A stretch of DNA of 7,399 bases from AV133 sp035567015 (GCA_035567015.1 DATMPQ010000030.1:1-7399), one strand, 5' to 3'; counted from the first letter of the stretch, positions 1-7,177 are shown. Program-made: numbers and translations. The notes: generated by a model from the letters alone, not told the origin.

Positions 1-1
1 T

Positions 2-190
2 GAAGGTGGCGAAGCGCGCGATGTCGAATATCGCGAGCTGCTCGCGGACAGAATCGCGGAGGCGATTGTCGAACAACGTTATGGGCCTGGTGTTTATCAC
101 ACCTCAGCCGAAGCCACCGTAGAACCGCGGCCGCCGAGCGAAGGTCCGGGAGGTCCGGGCTTGGCGCCCGCTACTCTTCGTCACGATTAG
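2..190 (+). CDS. C-terminal fragment of an unidentified protein
   Basis: This frame is open from the window edge to a TAG at 188-190, giving 62 residues with the start lying outside the window. The first part is charged and helix-like (ARDVEYRELLADRIAEAIVEQ). It is followed by a Tyr-Gly-Pro-rich turn and a Pro/Gly-rich tail with a short direct repeat (EGPGGPG, encoded by two copies of GGTCCGGG). The tail looks disordered and there is no membrane segment. I do not recognise the family. The other two forward frames contain stops within the first bases or shortly after, so this is the best coding frame, but with only a tail visible it remains tentative. It converges on the transporter gene downstream. 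Confidence 0.5.
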   Translation, partial: EGGEARDVEYRELLADRIAEAIVEQRYGPGVYHTSAEATVEPRPPSEGPGGPGLAPATLRHD

Positions 191-205
191 AATTTTTCTG
201 TGGTG

Positions 206-225
206 GCCCCGAACGCTTTCGGGGC
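206..225. terminator. Hairpin between convergent genes, possible bidirectional terminator
   Basis: GCCCCGAA (206-213) pairs perfectly with TTCGGGGC (218-225) around a CGCT loop, an 8-bp GC-rich stem. It lies just after the stop of the upstream fragment and before the 3' end of the minus-strand transporter, where a shared terminator would be expected. Neither side has a proper T-tract after the stem. The nearest T-run (193-197) lies upstream on the plus strand and reads as an A-run on the minus strand. This weakens the intrinsic-terminator reading. Confidence 0.45.
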
Positions 226-278
226 TGCGAACACAAACGCCCGCCGGGGGGCACGCCTGCCTCTAGAGTGGATTTAGA

Positions 279-1508
279 TTAGAATTCTTTTCCGCGCTCT
301 TCGCGCCCGATCGCGCTCAACCCGATCAGGGCCAGAAAAATGACGAGCGCGAAAAGCGCGAGGGCTTTGGCGTAATCCGGACGCCCGCCAGCGTCGTGGA
401 AGCGCTCGGCCAGCTTTGCCTCGACCATGGCCGTGTTGGCCGCGAGCAGATTCCCAAGTTGATAGGCGAACCCAGGAAAAGTGCCGCGTACCTCAGCGGG
501 CGAAAGCTCATTTAAGTGCACCGGCACGATCCCCCATGCCCCTTGCACCATGAATTGCATCGCGAATCCTCCGGTTACGAGAAGAGAGATACTCGGCGAA
601 AAAACCCAGGCTGGGATGAGGAGAATCCCGAGGGCCGCAGCAACAATGATGGAGCGACGCCGACCGAACTTCTGCGAGAAATGACCGATGATCGTGCCGC
701 CACAGATTGCGCCGAAGCTGTATATGATTCCGATGGTCGCCTTTTGCGTTACGCCGAGGCCGCGCTGTTCGCCCAGAAAAGTTTGATACATGTCTTGTGT
801 CCCATGAGACATCGCGTTGAACGCGGTCATCAACAAAATCACATAGAGAAAGAGCACCCAGTGGCTTTTAAGGATGGTCCAGAGATTGTTCCAAAGATCG
901 GCGGCGCTGCGGCGGTGCAACCATGCAGGCGATTCCGGCACGCGCGCGCGGATGAAAATCACCAGAAACGCCGGCAACACTCCAACCACAAACAATCCGC
1001 GCCAGCCGAAAAACGGAAACACCAGCCAGTAAACAACCGCAGCCAGGAGGTAACCGAACGCATAACCCTGCTGGAGAATTCCGGAAAACAATCCACGCGC
1101 TTCGGTGGGTAAACTTTCCATGGCCAGCGATGCGCCAAGTCCCCACTCTCCGCCCATGCCGATTCCATAAAGGGCGCGGAAAATCAGGAACATTGTGAAA
1201 TTCGGCGCGAAGGCGGTGAGCAATTCCATGATCGAATAAAAAACGATGTCGATCATGAGCGGGATACGCCGCCCGAATCGGTCGCCCAGCAATCCAAAGA
1301 TAAACGCGCCGACCGGGCGCATCGCCAGTGTGATCGTGATCGCCCAGCCCACATCGATAACACTCCGGCCAAAATCGTGGCCAACGGTCGGAATCACAAA
1401 CGTGAGCAAAAAGAAGTCGAGCGCATCCAGTGCCCAGCCGAGAAAACAAGCGACGAAGGTGTTGCGTTGATCGCGGTTAAGTAATTTAAAGAGCCGGACC
1501 GCTTCCAC
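279..1508 (-). CDS. MFS transporter, probably SHS-type organic-acid:H+ symporter
   Basis: This is a 409-residue inner-membrane secondary transporter with about 12 hydrophobic helices, complete from a GTG start to TAA. Visible major facilitator signatures are GWALDALDFF in helix 1 (residues 24-33), the loop 2-3 motif A GLLGDRFGRR (72-81), RALYGIGMGGEWG (111-123), VPESPAWL near the end of the N-half (190-197) and the repeat motif GHFSQKFGRR in loop 8-9 (275-284). The first-helix WALDAxDFF pattern and the GIGMGGEWG motif are typical of the sialate/lactate (SHS) branch and its relatives, which carry carboxylates with protons. The substrate cannot be read from sequence. No ATG lies near the N-terminus, and the GTG is chosen because an AGGTGA sits 7 nt upstream. 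It is transcribed divergently from metH with no obvious functional tie. An aromatic-acid transporter of the AAHS branch is the main alternative. Confidence 0.9.
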   Translation of the reverse strand: MEAVRLFKLLNRDQRNTFVACFLGWALDALDFFLLTFVIPTVGHDFGRSVIDVGWAITITLAMRPVGAFIFGLLGDRFGRRIPLMIDIVFYSIMELLTAFAPNFTMFLIFRALYGIGMGGEWGLGASLAMESLPTEARGLFSGILQQGYAFGYLLAAVVYWLVFPFFGWRGLFVVGVLPAFLVIFIRARVPESPAWLHRRSAADLWNNLWTILKSHWVLFLYVILLMTAFNAMSHGTQDMYQTFLGEQRGLGVTQKATIGIIYSFGAICGGTIIGHFSQKFGRRRSIIVAAALGILLIPAWVFSPSISLLVTGGFAMQFMVQGAWGIVPVHLNELSPAEVRGTFPGFAYQLGNLLAANTAMVEAKLAERFHDAGGRPDYAKALALFALVIFLALIGLSAIGREERGKEF

Positions 1509-1515
1509 GGCTCAG

Positions 1516-1521
1516 TCACCT
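1516..1521 (-). promoter_or_regulatory. Ribosome binding site fixing the GTG start of the transporter
   Basis: On the minus strand AGGTGA lies 7 nt before the GTG at 1508-1506. The next in-frame methionine is deep inside the protein (residue 64, after the first helix), so this site decides the start. Confidence 0.65.
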
Positions 1522-1581
1522 AATTGCCCCTTCAACTGAAGTCGAGAATTCTCTCCGCCTATGTGGGCAAAGGTCGAAATC

Positions 1582-1631
1582 CGAATGACGCCACGCGAGG
1601 TTCATCATTCGACATTCCGTCATTCGTCATT
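1582..1631. repeat. TCATTCG-type iterated motif with inverted arms
   Basis: In the divergent intergenic region CGAATGACG (1582-1590) is matched by its exact reverse complement CGTCATTCG (1618-1626). Between and after these arms, versions of (T)CATTCG/ACATTCC/TCATT recur every 6-8 bases (1604-1631). The block could fold as a long-loop hairpin in transcripts reading toward metH, or could simply be a dispersed intergenic repeat. I recall similar GACATTCGTCATTCG strings from soil Verrucomicrobia but have not verified this. Confidence 0.5.
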
Positions 1632-1673
1632 GCTCGAGAGCAAGAGAAGGAATAAGAGTTCCGTAACACATCT

Positions 1674-1689
1674 ACGCATCATGATGCGT
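1674..1689. promoter_or_regulatory. Perfect 16-bp palindrome upstream of metH, candidate operator
   Basis: ACGCATCATGATGCGT is an exact self-complementary palindrome with no spacer, ending 50 bases before the metH start codon and about 165 bases from the divergent transporter start. Its size and symmetry fit a dimeric transcription factor site. Methionine genes are commonly controlled by such repressors (MetJ, the ArsR-family SahR), but I cannot match this sequence to a known motif. No convincing -35/-10 pair was found in the region. Confidence 0.4.
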
Positions 1690-1739
1690 CAATTTGTTCC
1701 TTGATGATTGCAGAAAAGGCCGTTTAGTTATCGGTAATC

Positions 1740-4700
1740 ATGCCGCCTGACTTGCATCCACTGGAACAGCTCCTGCGCGAACGCATCGTCGTCCTCGATG
1801 GCGCCATGGGCACAATGATCCAGCGCCACAAATTGTCGGAAGCGGATTATCGCGGCGTGCGTTTTCGCGATTGGAAGGGCAAAGATCTAAAAGGCAGTCT
1901 CGAGCTGCTGCTGCTCACCCGGCCGGAAATCATCGAGGAGATTCATGCCCAGTACCTCGAAGCCGGCGCCGACATCATCGAAACAAATACCTTCAGTGCG
2001 ACGACAATCGGCTTGCACGATTTTCTCTTTCCCGAAGAGCCGGCGCAGGGACGCAAGGATCGACAATTTTTTCAACGCGTGGTGGACGATGTCGATCTGC
2101 GGGCGCTAGTGCACGAGATGAACGTGGCCGCCGCGAGGATCGCGCGTGGCGCCGCGGATCGTGCGGCGAAGCAAACTGGAAGTTCTCGTTTCGTCGCCGG
2201 ATCGATTGGTCCCCTTCCCGTCACCGCGTCCATCTCTCCAGATGTAAATGATCCAAGCTTTCGCGCGGTGACGTTCGATCAACTGCGCCAGACTTACTTC
2301 GACCAGGTAAGCGCGCTGGTCGAAGGCGGTGTCGATCTTTTGATTGTTGAAACAATCTTCGATACGCTCAATGCGAAGGCGGCGCTCTTCGCAATCGCGG
2401 AAGTTTTCCACCAGACCGGAAAGAAACTTCCGCTCGTGATTTCGGGTACGGTCACAGATCGGTCCGGCCGGACCTTGGGCGGTCAAACCGTGGAAGCGTT
2501 TCTCATCTCCATCGCGCACGCCCAGCCGCTCATCGTTGGTTTGAATTGTTCGCTCGGCCCGGATGAAATGGAGCCATTCATCGAGGAGCTCGCGCGAGTC
2601 ACTCCTTTTTACGTGAGCGCGTATCCGAATGCGGGATTACCCGATCCGCTCTCGGAAACTGGATTTCCTGAGACGCCTAAAACGCTCGCGCCGAAACTAA
2701 AAACGTGGGCGACCAACGGCTGGCTCAATATCGTGGGAGGTTGTTGCGGAACGACTCCGGAGCACATTCGCGTAATCGCAGAGGCGGTGCGCGATTGCAA
2801 ACCGCGCGTGGTTAAAGCCGAAGACGGGCGCGCTGCGACGCGTGCGCTCCCGAGAGAAGACGAGCGCAACGATCGTGCGCGCGATGGCGGGTTGCAGCTC
2901 TCCGGCTTCGAGCCGCTCAATGTCACGCCGGAGATGGGCTTCGTGGTCATCGGTGAGCGAACGAACATCACCGGTTCGCCAAAGTTCTCGAAACTAATTC
3001 TCGATGATGATTTCGATGGCGCGCTCGCCGTGGCCCGGCAGCAGGTGCAAGGCGGCGCGAACATTCTCGACGTGAACATGGACGAAGGGATGATCGATTC
3101 GGAGGCGGCGATGACGCGCTTCCTGAATCTGATTGGGAGCGAACCGGAAATCGCGCGCATCCCGATCATGATCGACAGCTCGAAGTGGAGCGTCATCGAA
3201 GCGGGTTTGAAATGCGTTCAAGGCAAAGCGGTCGTCAATTCCATTAGCTTGAAAAATGGCGAGGAAGAATTTCTCCGGCAAGCGCGACTCGTTAGTCGAT
3301 ACGGAGCGGCCGTCATCGTGATGGCTTTTGATGAGCAAGGTCAGGCCGATACCTTTGAGCGCAAGATCGACATCTGCGCGCGGGCTTACAAATTCCTGAC
3401 TGAGCGCGCCAGTTTCTCACCTAACGATATCATTTTCGATCCAAACATCCTGACCGTCGCGACTGGTCTGGAGGAGCATCGTAATTATGCGGTGGATTTC
3501 ATCGAAGCGACGCGCTGGATTAAGAAAAATCTTCCCGGTGCGCGTGTGAGCGGCGGTGTAAGCAACATTTCGTTTTCGTTCCGGGGAAACAACACCGTGC
3601 GCGAGGCGATGCACGCGGCGTTTCTTTTTCACGCGATCCGCGCCGGTCTGGACATGGCCATTGTCAACGCAGGTCAGCTCGCCGTTTACGAAGAGATCGA
3701 GCCGGAGCTGCGCGAGCGGGTGGAAGATGTTCTGTTGAACCGCGGAGCCGACGCGACGGAACGGCTCGTCGAGTTTGCCGAAAATGTAAAAACGAAAGGT
3801 AAGGCGCCGATTAAAGATGAAGCGTGGCGCGCGGAGCGTGTGGAAGAGCGCCTGAAGCACGCGCTGGTCAAAGGAATCGTCGATTACATCGACGTCGACA
3901 CCGAGGAGGCGCGGCAAAAATGCAAACGCCCGCTAGATGTCATCGAAGGTCCACTTATGGCCGGGATGAGCGTGGTCGGCGATTTGTTCGGCGCCGGCAA
4001 GATGTTTTTGCCGCAAGTGGTGAAGAGCGCGCGGGTGATGAAAAAAGCCGTTGCCTATCTGATGCCGTTCATGGAGGCGGAGAAATCGGCGGGCGCAAAA
4101 CCGCAGGGCCGCATCGTGATGGCAACGGTAAAGGGCGACGTGCACGATATCGGCAAGAACATCGTAGGCGTTGTTCTGCAATGTAATAACTACGACGTTG
4201 TCGATCTTGGCGTAATGGTTCCGGCCGCGAAGATTTTGGAGACGGCGCGTGAACGAAAAGCAGATGTAATTGGTTTGAGTGGATTAATCACACCGTCGCT
4301 CGATGAGATGGTGCACGTGGCGCAGGAAATGGAGCGCGAAGGATTTCATTTGCCATTGCTAATCGGCGGCGCCACCACCAGCCGGGCGCACACGGCGGTG
4401 AAAATCGCGCCGCATTATCGCTCGAGCACGGTGCACGTGCTTGACGCGTCCCGCGCGGTAGGCGTGGTGAATTCTTTGTTGAGCGAAAAACAGAAGGCAG
4501 CGTTCGATGCGAAGACGCGCGCCGAATATGCGTCGTTGCGCGAGCAGCACGCGGCCAAGACGCGCGAGAAAAAACTCGTTACGCTGGAGCAAGCGCGCAC
4601 CAATCGAACGCCAATTGATTCGAGCGAATATAGACCCCCGAAGCCGGAGTTTCTGGGTTTGCACATTTACGCGAGCAGTCCGGGGAGCGCAGGCTGCCAG

Positions 4701-5717
4701 CCTGCAGTTGCCGGCAGCTTGCCGGCAACACTCAGTAAAACGAACGCAGCTTCACCCGCGTTCGAGCCGAGCGAAGCGTCTCCGCCAGCGACCAAGCCGA
4801 GCACGCCACCAGCATGCGCTCCCCGGCAGGTGTCGCTTCGAACGCTTATCGAGTACATCGATTGGTCGCCGTTTTTTCATGTTTGGGAACTGCGCGGGCG
4901 CTATCCGGCGATCTTCGATGATCCGGAAATAGGCAAACAGGCGCGTGAGCTTTTTGATGACGCACAAGAACTCCTCGATGAGATCGTCGCGAAGAATTTA
5001 CTGATGGCGCGAGGCCTGTTTGCGTTCTGGCCAGCCAATTCCGTTGGTGACGATGTCGATCTTTATGTCGATGAAAGGCGAACCCAGAAACTCGCGATCT
5101 TCCATTTCTTGCGTCAGCAAATGCAAAAACCGGCCGGACAATTCAATCATTGCCTGGCGGATTACATTGTTCCGCAACCAAATCCGAAATCGGAAGATTA
5201 TCTCGGCGGATTCGCCGTAACGATTCACGGCGCGGATGAACTGGCGAAAAGGTTTTCAGCCGAGCACGATGATTATAACGCGATTCTGGCCAAGGCGTTG
5301 GCGGACCGGTTGGCGGAAGCGTTTGCCGAGTACTTGCACAAAGAGGCGCGAATCGCGTGGGGTTTTGGGCGCGAGGAAAACTTGTCGAATATCGATCTTT
5401 TGCGCGAGAAATATCGCGGCATCCGGCCAGCGGCGGGTTATCCCGCGTGCCCGGATCACGCGGAGAAGCGAACGTTGTTCGATTTGCTTAACGCGGAAAA
5501 GAACGCGGGCATCAGATTGACCGAATCGTTTGCCATGCATCCGGGCGCGAGCGTGAGCGGTCTCTATTTCTCACATCCCGACGCGAAATATTTCGGAGTC
5601 GGGCAAATCGCGCGTGATCAGGTGATTGATTACGCGGCGCGAACCGGCGAGACAATTGCGGCCGTCGAAAAACGGCTTGCGCCTAATCTGGGTTATGATC
5701 CGCCGGCGGCGGGGTAA
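1740..5717 (+). CDS. metH: Cobalamin-dependent methionine synthase MetH
   Basis: This cytoplasmic enzyme transfers the methyl group of 5-methyltetrahydrofolate to homocysteine through protein-bound cobalamin, giving methionine and tetrahydrofolate. All four modules are present in order. The homocysteine domain (about 10-350) has zinc ligands Cys270 (GLNCSLG) and Cys335/Cys336 (GGCCGTTPEH). The pterin domain (about 395-650) has GERTNITGS, MIDSSKW and SGGVSNISFSFRGN. The cobalamin domain (cap about 655-780, then the B12 fold) has GDVHDIGKN with Asp800 and axial His802, plus GLSGLITPSLDEM with Ser853. The activation domain (about 1032-1325) has IDWSPFFHVWELRG and the SAM-binding RPAAGYPACPDH (1229-1240). 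At 1325 residues it exceeds E. coli MetH (1227) through insertions near 98-122, 357-385 and especially 979-1031. The ATG at 1740 is the first possible start, since TAG at 1725 closes the frame. Only a weak GGTA lies upstream, with no canonical ribosome site. All key residues are intact, so it is expected to be active. Confidence 0.98.
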   Translation: MPPDLHPLEQLLRERIVVLDGAMGTMIQRHKLSEADYRGVRFRDWKGKDLKGSLELLLLTRPEIIEEIHAQYLEAGADIIETNTFSATTIGLHDFLFPEEPAQGRKDRQFFQRVVDDVDLRALVHEMNVAAARIARGAADRAAKQTGSSRFVAGSIGPLPVTASISPDVNDPSFRAVTFDQLRQTYFDQVSALVEGGVDLLIVETIFDTLNAKAALFAIAEVFHQTGKKLPLVISGTVTDRSGRTLGGQTVEAFLISIAHAQPLIVGLNCSLGPDEMEPFIEELARVTPFYVSAYPNAGLPDPLSETGFPETPKTLAPKLKTWATNGWLNIVGGCCGTTPEHIRVIAEAVRDCKPRVVKAEDGRAATRALPREDERNDRARDGGLQLSGFEPLNVTPEMGFVVIGERTNITGSPKFSKLILDDDFDGALAVARQQVQGGANILDVNMDEGMIDSEAAMTRFLNLIGSEPEIARIPIMIDSSKWSVIEAGLKCVQGKAVVNSISLKNGEEEFLRQARLVSRYGAAVIVMAFDEQGQADTFERKIDICARAYKFLTERASFSPNDIIFDPNILTVATGLEEHRNYAVDFIEATRWIKKNLPGARVSGGVSNISFSFRGNNTVREAMHAAFLFHAIRAGLDMAIVNAGQLAVYEEIEPELRERVEDVLLNRGADATERLVEFAENVKTKGKAPIKDEAWRAERVEERLKHALVKGIVDYIDVDTEEARQKCKRPLDVIEGPLMAGMSVVGDLFGAGKMFLPQVVKSARVMKKAVAYLMPFMEAEKSAGAKPQGRIVMATVKGDVHDIGKNIVGVVLQCNNYDVVDLGVMVPAAKILETARERKADVIGLSGLITPSLDEMVHVAQEMEREGFHLPLLIGGATTSRAHTAVKIAPHYRSSTVHVLDASRAVGVVNSLLSEKQKAAFDAKTRAEYASLREQHAAKTREKKLVTLEQARTNRTPIDSSEYRPPKPEFLGLHIYASSPGSAGCQPAVAGSLPATLSKTNAASPAFEPSEASPPATKPSTPPACAPRQVSLRTLIEYIDWSPFFHVWELRGRYPAIFDDPEIGKQARELFDDAQELLDEIVAKNLLMARGLFAFWPANSVGDDVDLYVDERRTQKLAIFHFLRQQMQKPAGQFNHCLADYIVPQPNPKSEDYLGGFAVTIHGADELAKRFSAEHDDYNAILAKALADRLAEAFAEYLHKEARIAWGFGREENLSNIDLLREKYRGIRPAAGYPACPDHAEKRTLFDLLNAEKNAGIRLTESFAMHPGASVSGLYFSHPDAKYFGVGQIARDQVIDYAARTGETIAAVEKRLAPNLGYDPPAAG
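4689..4729. repeat. Tandem hairpin (REP-like) doublet inside metH
   Basis: Two perfect hairpins lie one base apart. The first is GCAGGCT (4689-4695), loop GCC, AGCCTGC (4699-4705). The second is GTTGCCGGC (4707-4715), loop AGCTT, GCCGGCAAC (4721-4729). The element is read in frame as residues 984-997 of MetH (AGCQPAVAGSLPAT), at the start of a Pro/Ala/Ser-rich linker absent from E. coli MetH. The structure resembles extragenic palindromic repeats, here sitting inside a gene at a domain boundary. No second copy occurs in this window. Confidence 0.65.
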
Positions 5718-6610
5718 AGCGACGGCGCCGCTTTGGTCATTGCGGGCAGGAGTTTCACGGGTTCGCTCGAAGTAACGACTCGGTCCTCCTCGTTGGGTTG
5801 CGTTGCAGCTGGCCAGACCACATCCCAGGCGAGTCCGCATTTCTCCAGCAACCAGATGAGGTAGCGGGTGATGTCGAATTCCCACCAACGCAATCCGTGG
5901 GCGGCGCAACGCGGCTGGGCGTGATGGTTGTTGTGGTAACCCTCGCCAAACCCAAGGACGCCGACTAAATAGTTGTTTCGGCTGTGATCGGAGGTGTCAA
6001 AGCTGCGATATCCAAATTGCGGCATGTGGCAGATGGAATTGACCGCCCAAGTGACATTGTAAATCAAGAGCATCGGAACGTAGATGCACCACAACATTCC
6101 GGCGAAACCGAAAGTGAAGAACAGAGCGGTGGCCACCGCCAGATGAGGTAGGACGTAAAGCGCCGAATTTTCCCATAAGCGGCAATACCAGATTTTTCGC
6201 ACATCGGCGGCGTAACGTTTTGAGCGCTGACGGAATCCGGGCGGCTTGCGCACCAGCCACATCATGTGGGCGTAGGGAAATCCGTGCACCGGACTGTGGA
6301 TGTCCTCGTCGGTATCGGATTTCAAATGATGATAACGATGGTCGCCAACCCACATGACCGGATCGCCGGCCAGGGTGACAGCCGAGCCAGTGGCAAAAAG
6401 AAACTTGAGCCACTCCGGCATTTCAAAGCCGCGATGTGTCAGATACCGATGCAGATAAAGTGTCGTGCCGATTCCGCCCCAGAAAAAAACTACCAGCATG
6501 ACGGGCAGGTAAGAAAGGTGGAAACGATAGAGAAGGCCGAGCACGCCCAAAACCTGCAATCCAATCAGTACAACAAAAATCAGTAGATGGAGTTTTTCGT
6601 GTTTAAACAT
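5693..6610 (-). CDS. Membrane fatty-acid (acyl-CoA/acyl-lipid delta-9-type) desaturase
   Basis: This 305-residue integral membrane di-iron desaturase introduces a cis double bond, most likely delta-9, into fatty acyl chains using O2 and an external electron donor. The three family histidine boxes are clear: HRYLTH (54-59), HRYHH (91-95) and HNNHH in GEGYHNNHH (226-230). NSICH (191-195) and WVGDHRYHHLKSDTDEDIHSP context match the stearoyl-CoA desaturase/DesC group. Hydrophobic pairs at about 8-50 and 152-190 give the usual four-helix layout. No cytochrome b5 or ferredoxin domain is fused. The C-terminal 35 residues are poorly conserved-looking and are partly encoded in the 25-bp overlap with the 3' end of convergent metH. 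The ATG at 6610 lacks a purine-rich ribosome site; the leader is pyrimidine-rich. No ATG, GTG or TTG exists between it and the in-frame stop at 6673-6671, so the start stands. The exact regiospecificity is not readable. Confidence 0.93.
   Translation of the reverse strand: MFKHEKLHLLIFVVLIGLQVLGVLGLLYRFHLSYLPVMLVVFFWGGIGTTLYLHRYLTHRGFEMPEWLKFLFATGSAVTLAGDPVMWVGDHRYHHLKSDTDEDIHSPVHGFPYAHMMWLVRKPPGFRQRSKRYAADVRKIWYCRLWENSALYVLPHLAVATALFFTFGFAGMLWCIYVPMLLIYNVTWAVNSICHMPQFGYRSFDTSDHSRNNYLVGVLGFGEGYHNNHHAQPRCAAHGLRWWEFDITRYLIWLLEKCGLAWDVVWPAATQPNEEDRVVTSSEPVKLLPAMTKAAPSLYPAAGGS
5716..5734. terminator. Possible shared hairpin terminator between metH and the desaturase
   Basis: AAAGCG (5716-5721) pairs with CGCTTT (5729-5734) around a 7-base GC-rich centre. 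It begins in the metH stop codon and lies within the desaturase coding end. A's on the left and T's on the right give a weak bidirectional terminator look, but the T-run is only three bases and the stem is short. An alternative fold uses the CGGCGCCG palindrome at 5723-5730. Confidence 0.25.
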
Positions 6611-6905
6611 GCGGCGGAGAAGAAGAAGAAGGCGGAAAACAAGAAAACAAAGCAGCCTACCGGGCCGCAGCTAAATAAAGAGAGCCGACATTCCCATGAA
6701 AATGAGGAAGGCGCAAGTCGTTATTTCCTAATAGCCATCTCGCAATTCGGAGGCGCGTTCTGTTCACGATGAGTTGGACCCCTCACCCATAAGCAAATCG
6801 CGACGCGACGCGCTAGTTTCGACGTTGGCCCATTCGTCGCCCAGAACCGATTGCGAAAATTTGAGTCCGCGGAAGAAGAGAGCATGTTGAAACTCGGCAC
6901 AGATT
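6611..6905. other. Non-coding stretch between desaturase start and tRNA region
   Basis: About 295 bases without a supportable gene. The end beside the desaturase is purine-rich on the plus strand and contains (GAA)4 at 6619-6630, flanked by GGCGGA direct repeats (6613-6618 and 6631-6636). The promoter of the desaturase must lie here on the minus strand, but no clear -35/-10 pair stands out. Short open frames in this stretch have no ribosome site and low-complexity Lys/Glu-rich translations, so they are not called. Confidence 0.5.
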
Positions 6906-6990
6906 CGGGGTGTAGCTCAGTCCGTCACGGGAAGGACTCGCTGCGGTAAGCTTGATAGAGCGGCTGCCGCGGCGACAGGTCGCGCCTAAA
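6906..6990 (+). pseudogene. Degenerate tRNA-Pro-like sequence
   Basis: Blocks of the intact downstream tRNA recur here in the same order. CGGGGTGTAGCT (6906-6917) is identical to its acceptor/D-arm start. GCTTGATAGAGCG (6950-6962) matches its D-arm 3' half at 12 of 13 bases. AGGTCGC (6977-6983) matches its variable/T-arm junction. Relative to the intact gene there are 30 extra bases in the D-loop (containing an AGTCC/GGACT hairpin) and 3 bases missing from the anticodon arm. The T-loop TTCAAAT is decayed and there is no 3' acceptor strand CACCCCG. It cannot fold as a normal tRNA. A chimaera of two tRNA fragments is an alternative. Confidence 0.5.
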
Positions 6991-7036
6991 TTTTCTGATG
7001 CGAGATGCGGGCATGCATGATATGCATCCGCCAACG

Positions 7037-7111
<75 letters not shown>

Positions 7112-7115
7112 ACTT

Positions 7116-7170
7116 TCAGAGCTCAGACATCAGAAGTCAGAGGTCAGAGGCGAGAGGCCAGAGGTAGAGG
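7116..7170 (+). repeat. Degenerate 7-bp tandem repeat (TCAGAGG)
   Basis: Eight consecutive units run in phase: TCAGAGC, TCAGACA, TCAGAAG, TCAGAGG, TCAGAGG, CGAGAGG, CCAGAGG and TAGAGG (6 nt). The tract starts five bases after the tRNA-Pro 3' end and ends seven bases before the next start codon. Its last AGAGG serves as the likely ribosome binding site of that gene. Confidence 0.8.
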
Positions 7171-7177
7171 ACGGAGA

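Noticed and set aside
516..1112. Long open frame on the plus strand (198 codons)
   Set aside because: It lies entirely opposite the transporter gene, has a His/Arg/Gln-rich composition without domains, and no ribosome site. It is a shadow of the real minus-strand gene.
1509..1739. Cobalamin, SAM or SAH riboswitch in the metH leader
   Set aside because: A riboswitch would be natural before metH, but I see no B12-box-like CCCGCAACTGT or GCCACTG block, no SAM-I core and no SAH-type GC-rich core. Short resemblances such as AAATCCG are too weak. An Infernal scan would decide.
3824..4186. Open frame of 120 codons within metH
   Set aside because: Arg/Gly-rich out-of-frame reading of the conserved cobalamin domain. 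The metH frame there carries GDVHDIGKN and is certainly the coding one.
6587..6772. Small Lys/Glu-rich open frame beginning inside the desaturase
   Set aside because: It overlaps the desaturase N-terminus and then reads through the GAA-rich leader. Its composition comes from the repeat and there is no ribosome site.
6906..6990. Functional tRNA or tmRNA at the first CGGGGTGTAGCT block
   Set aside because: There is no matching 3' acceptor strand, no TTCAAAT-like T-loop and no valid anticodon stem. No tmRNA-type tag frame or 3' end is visible.
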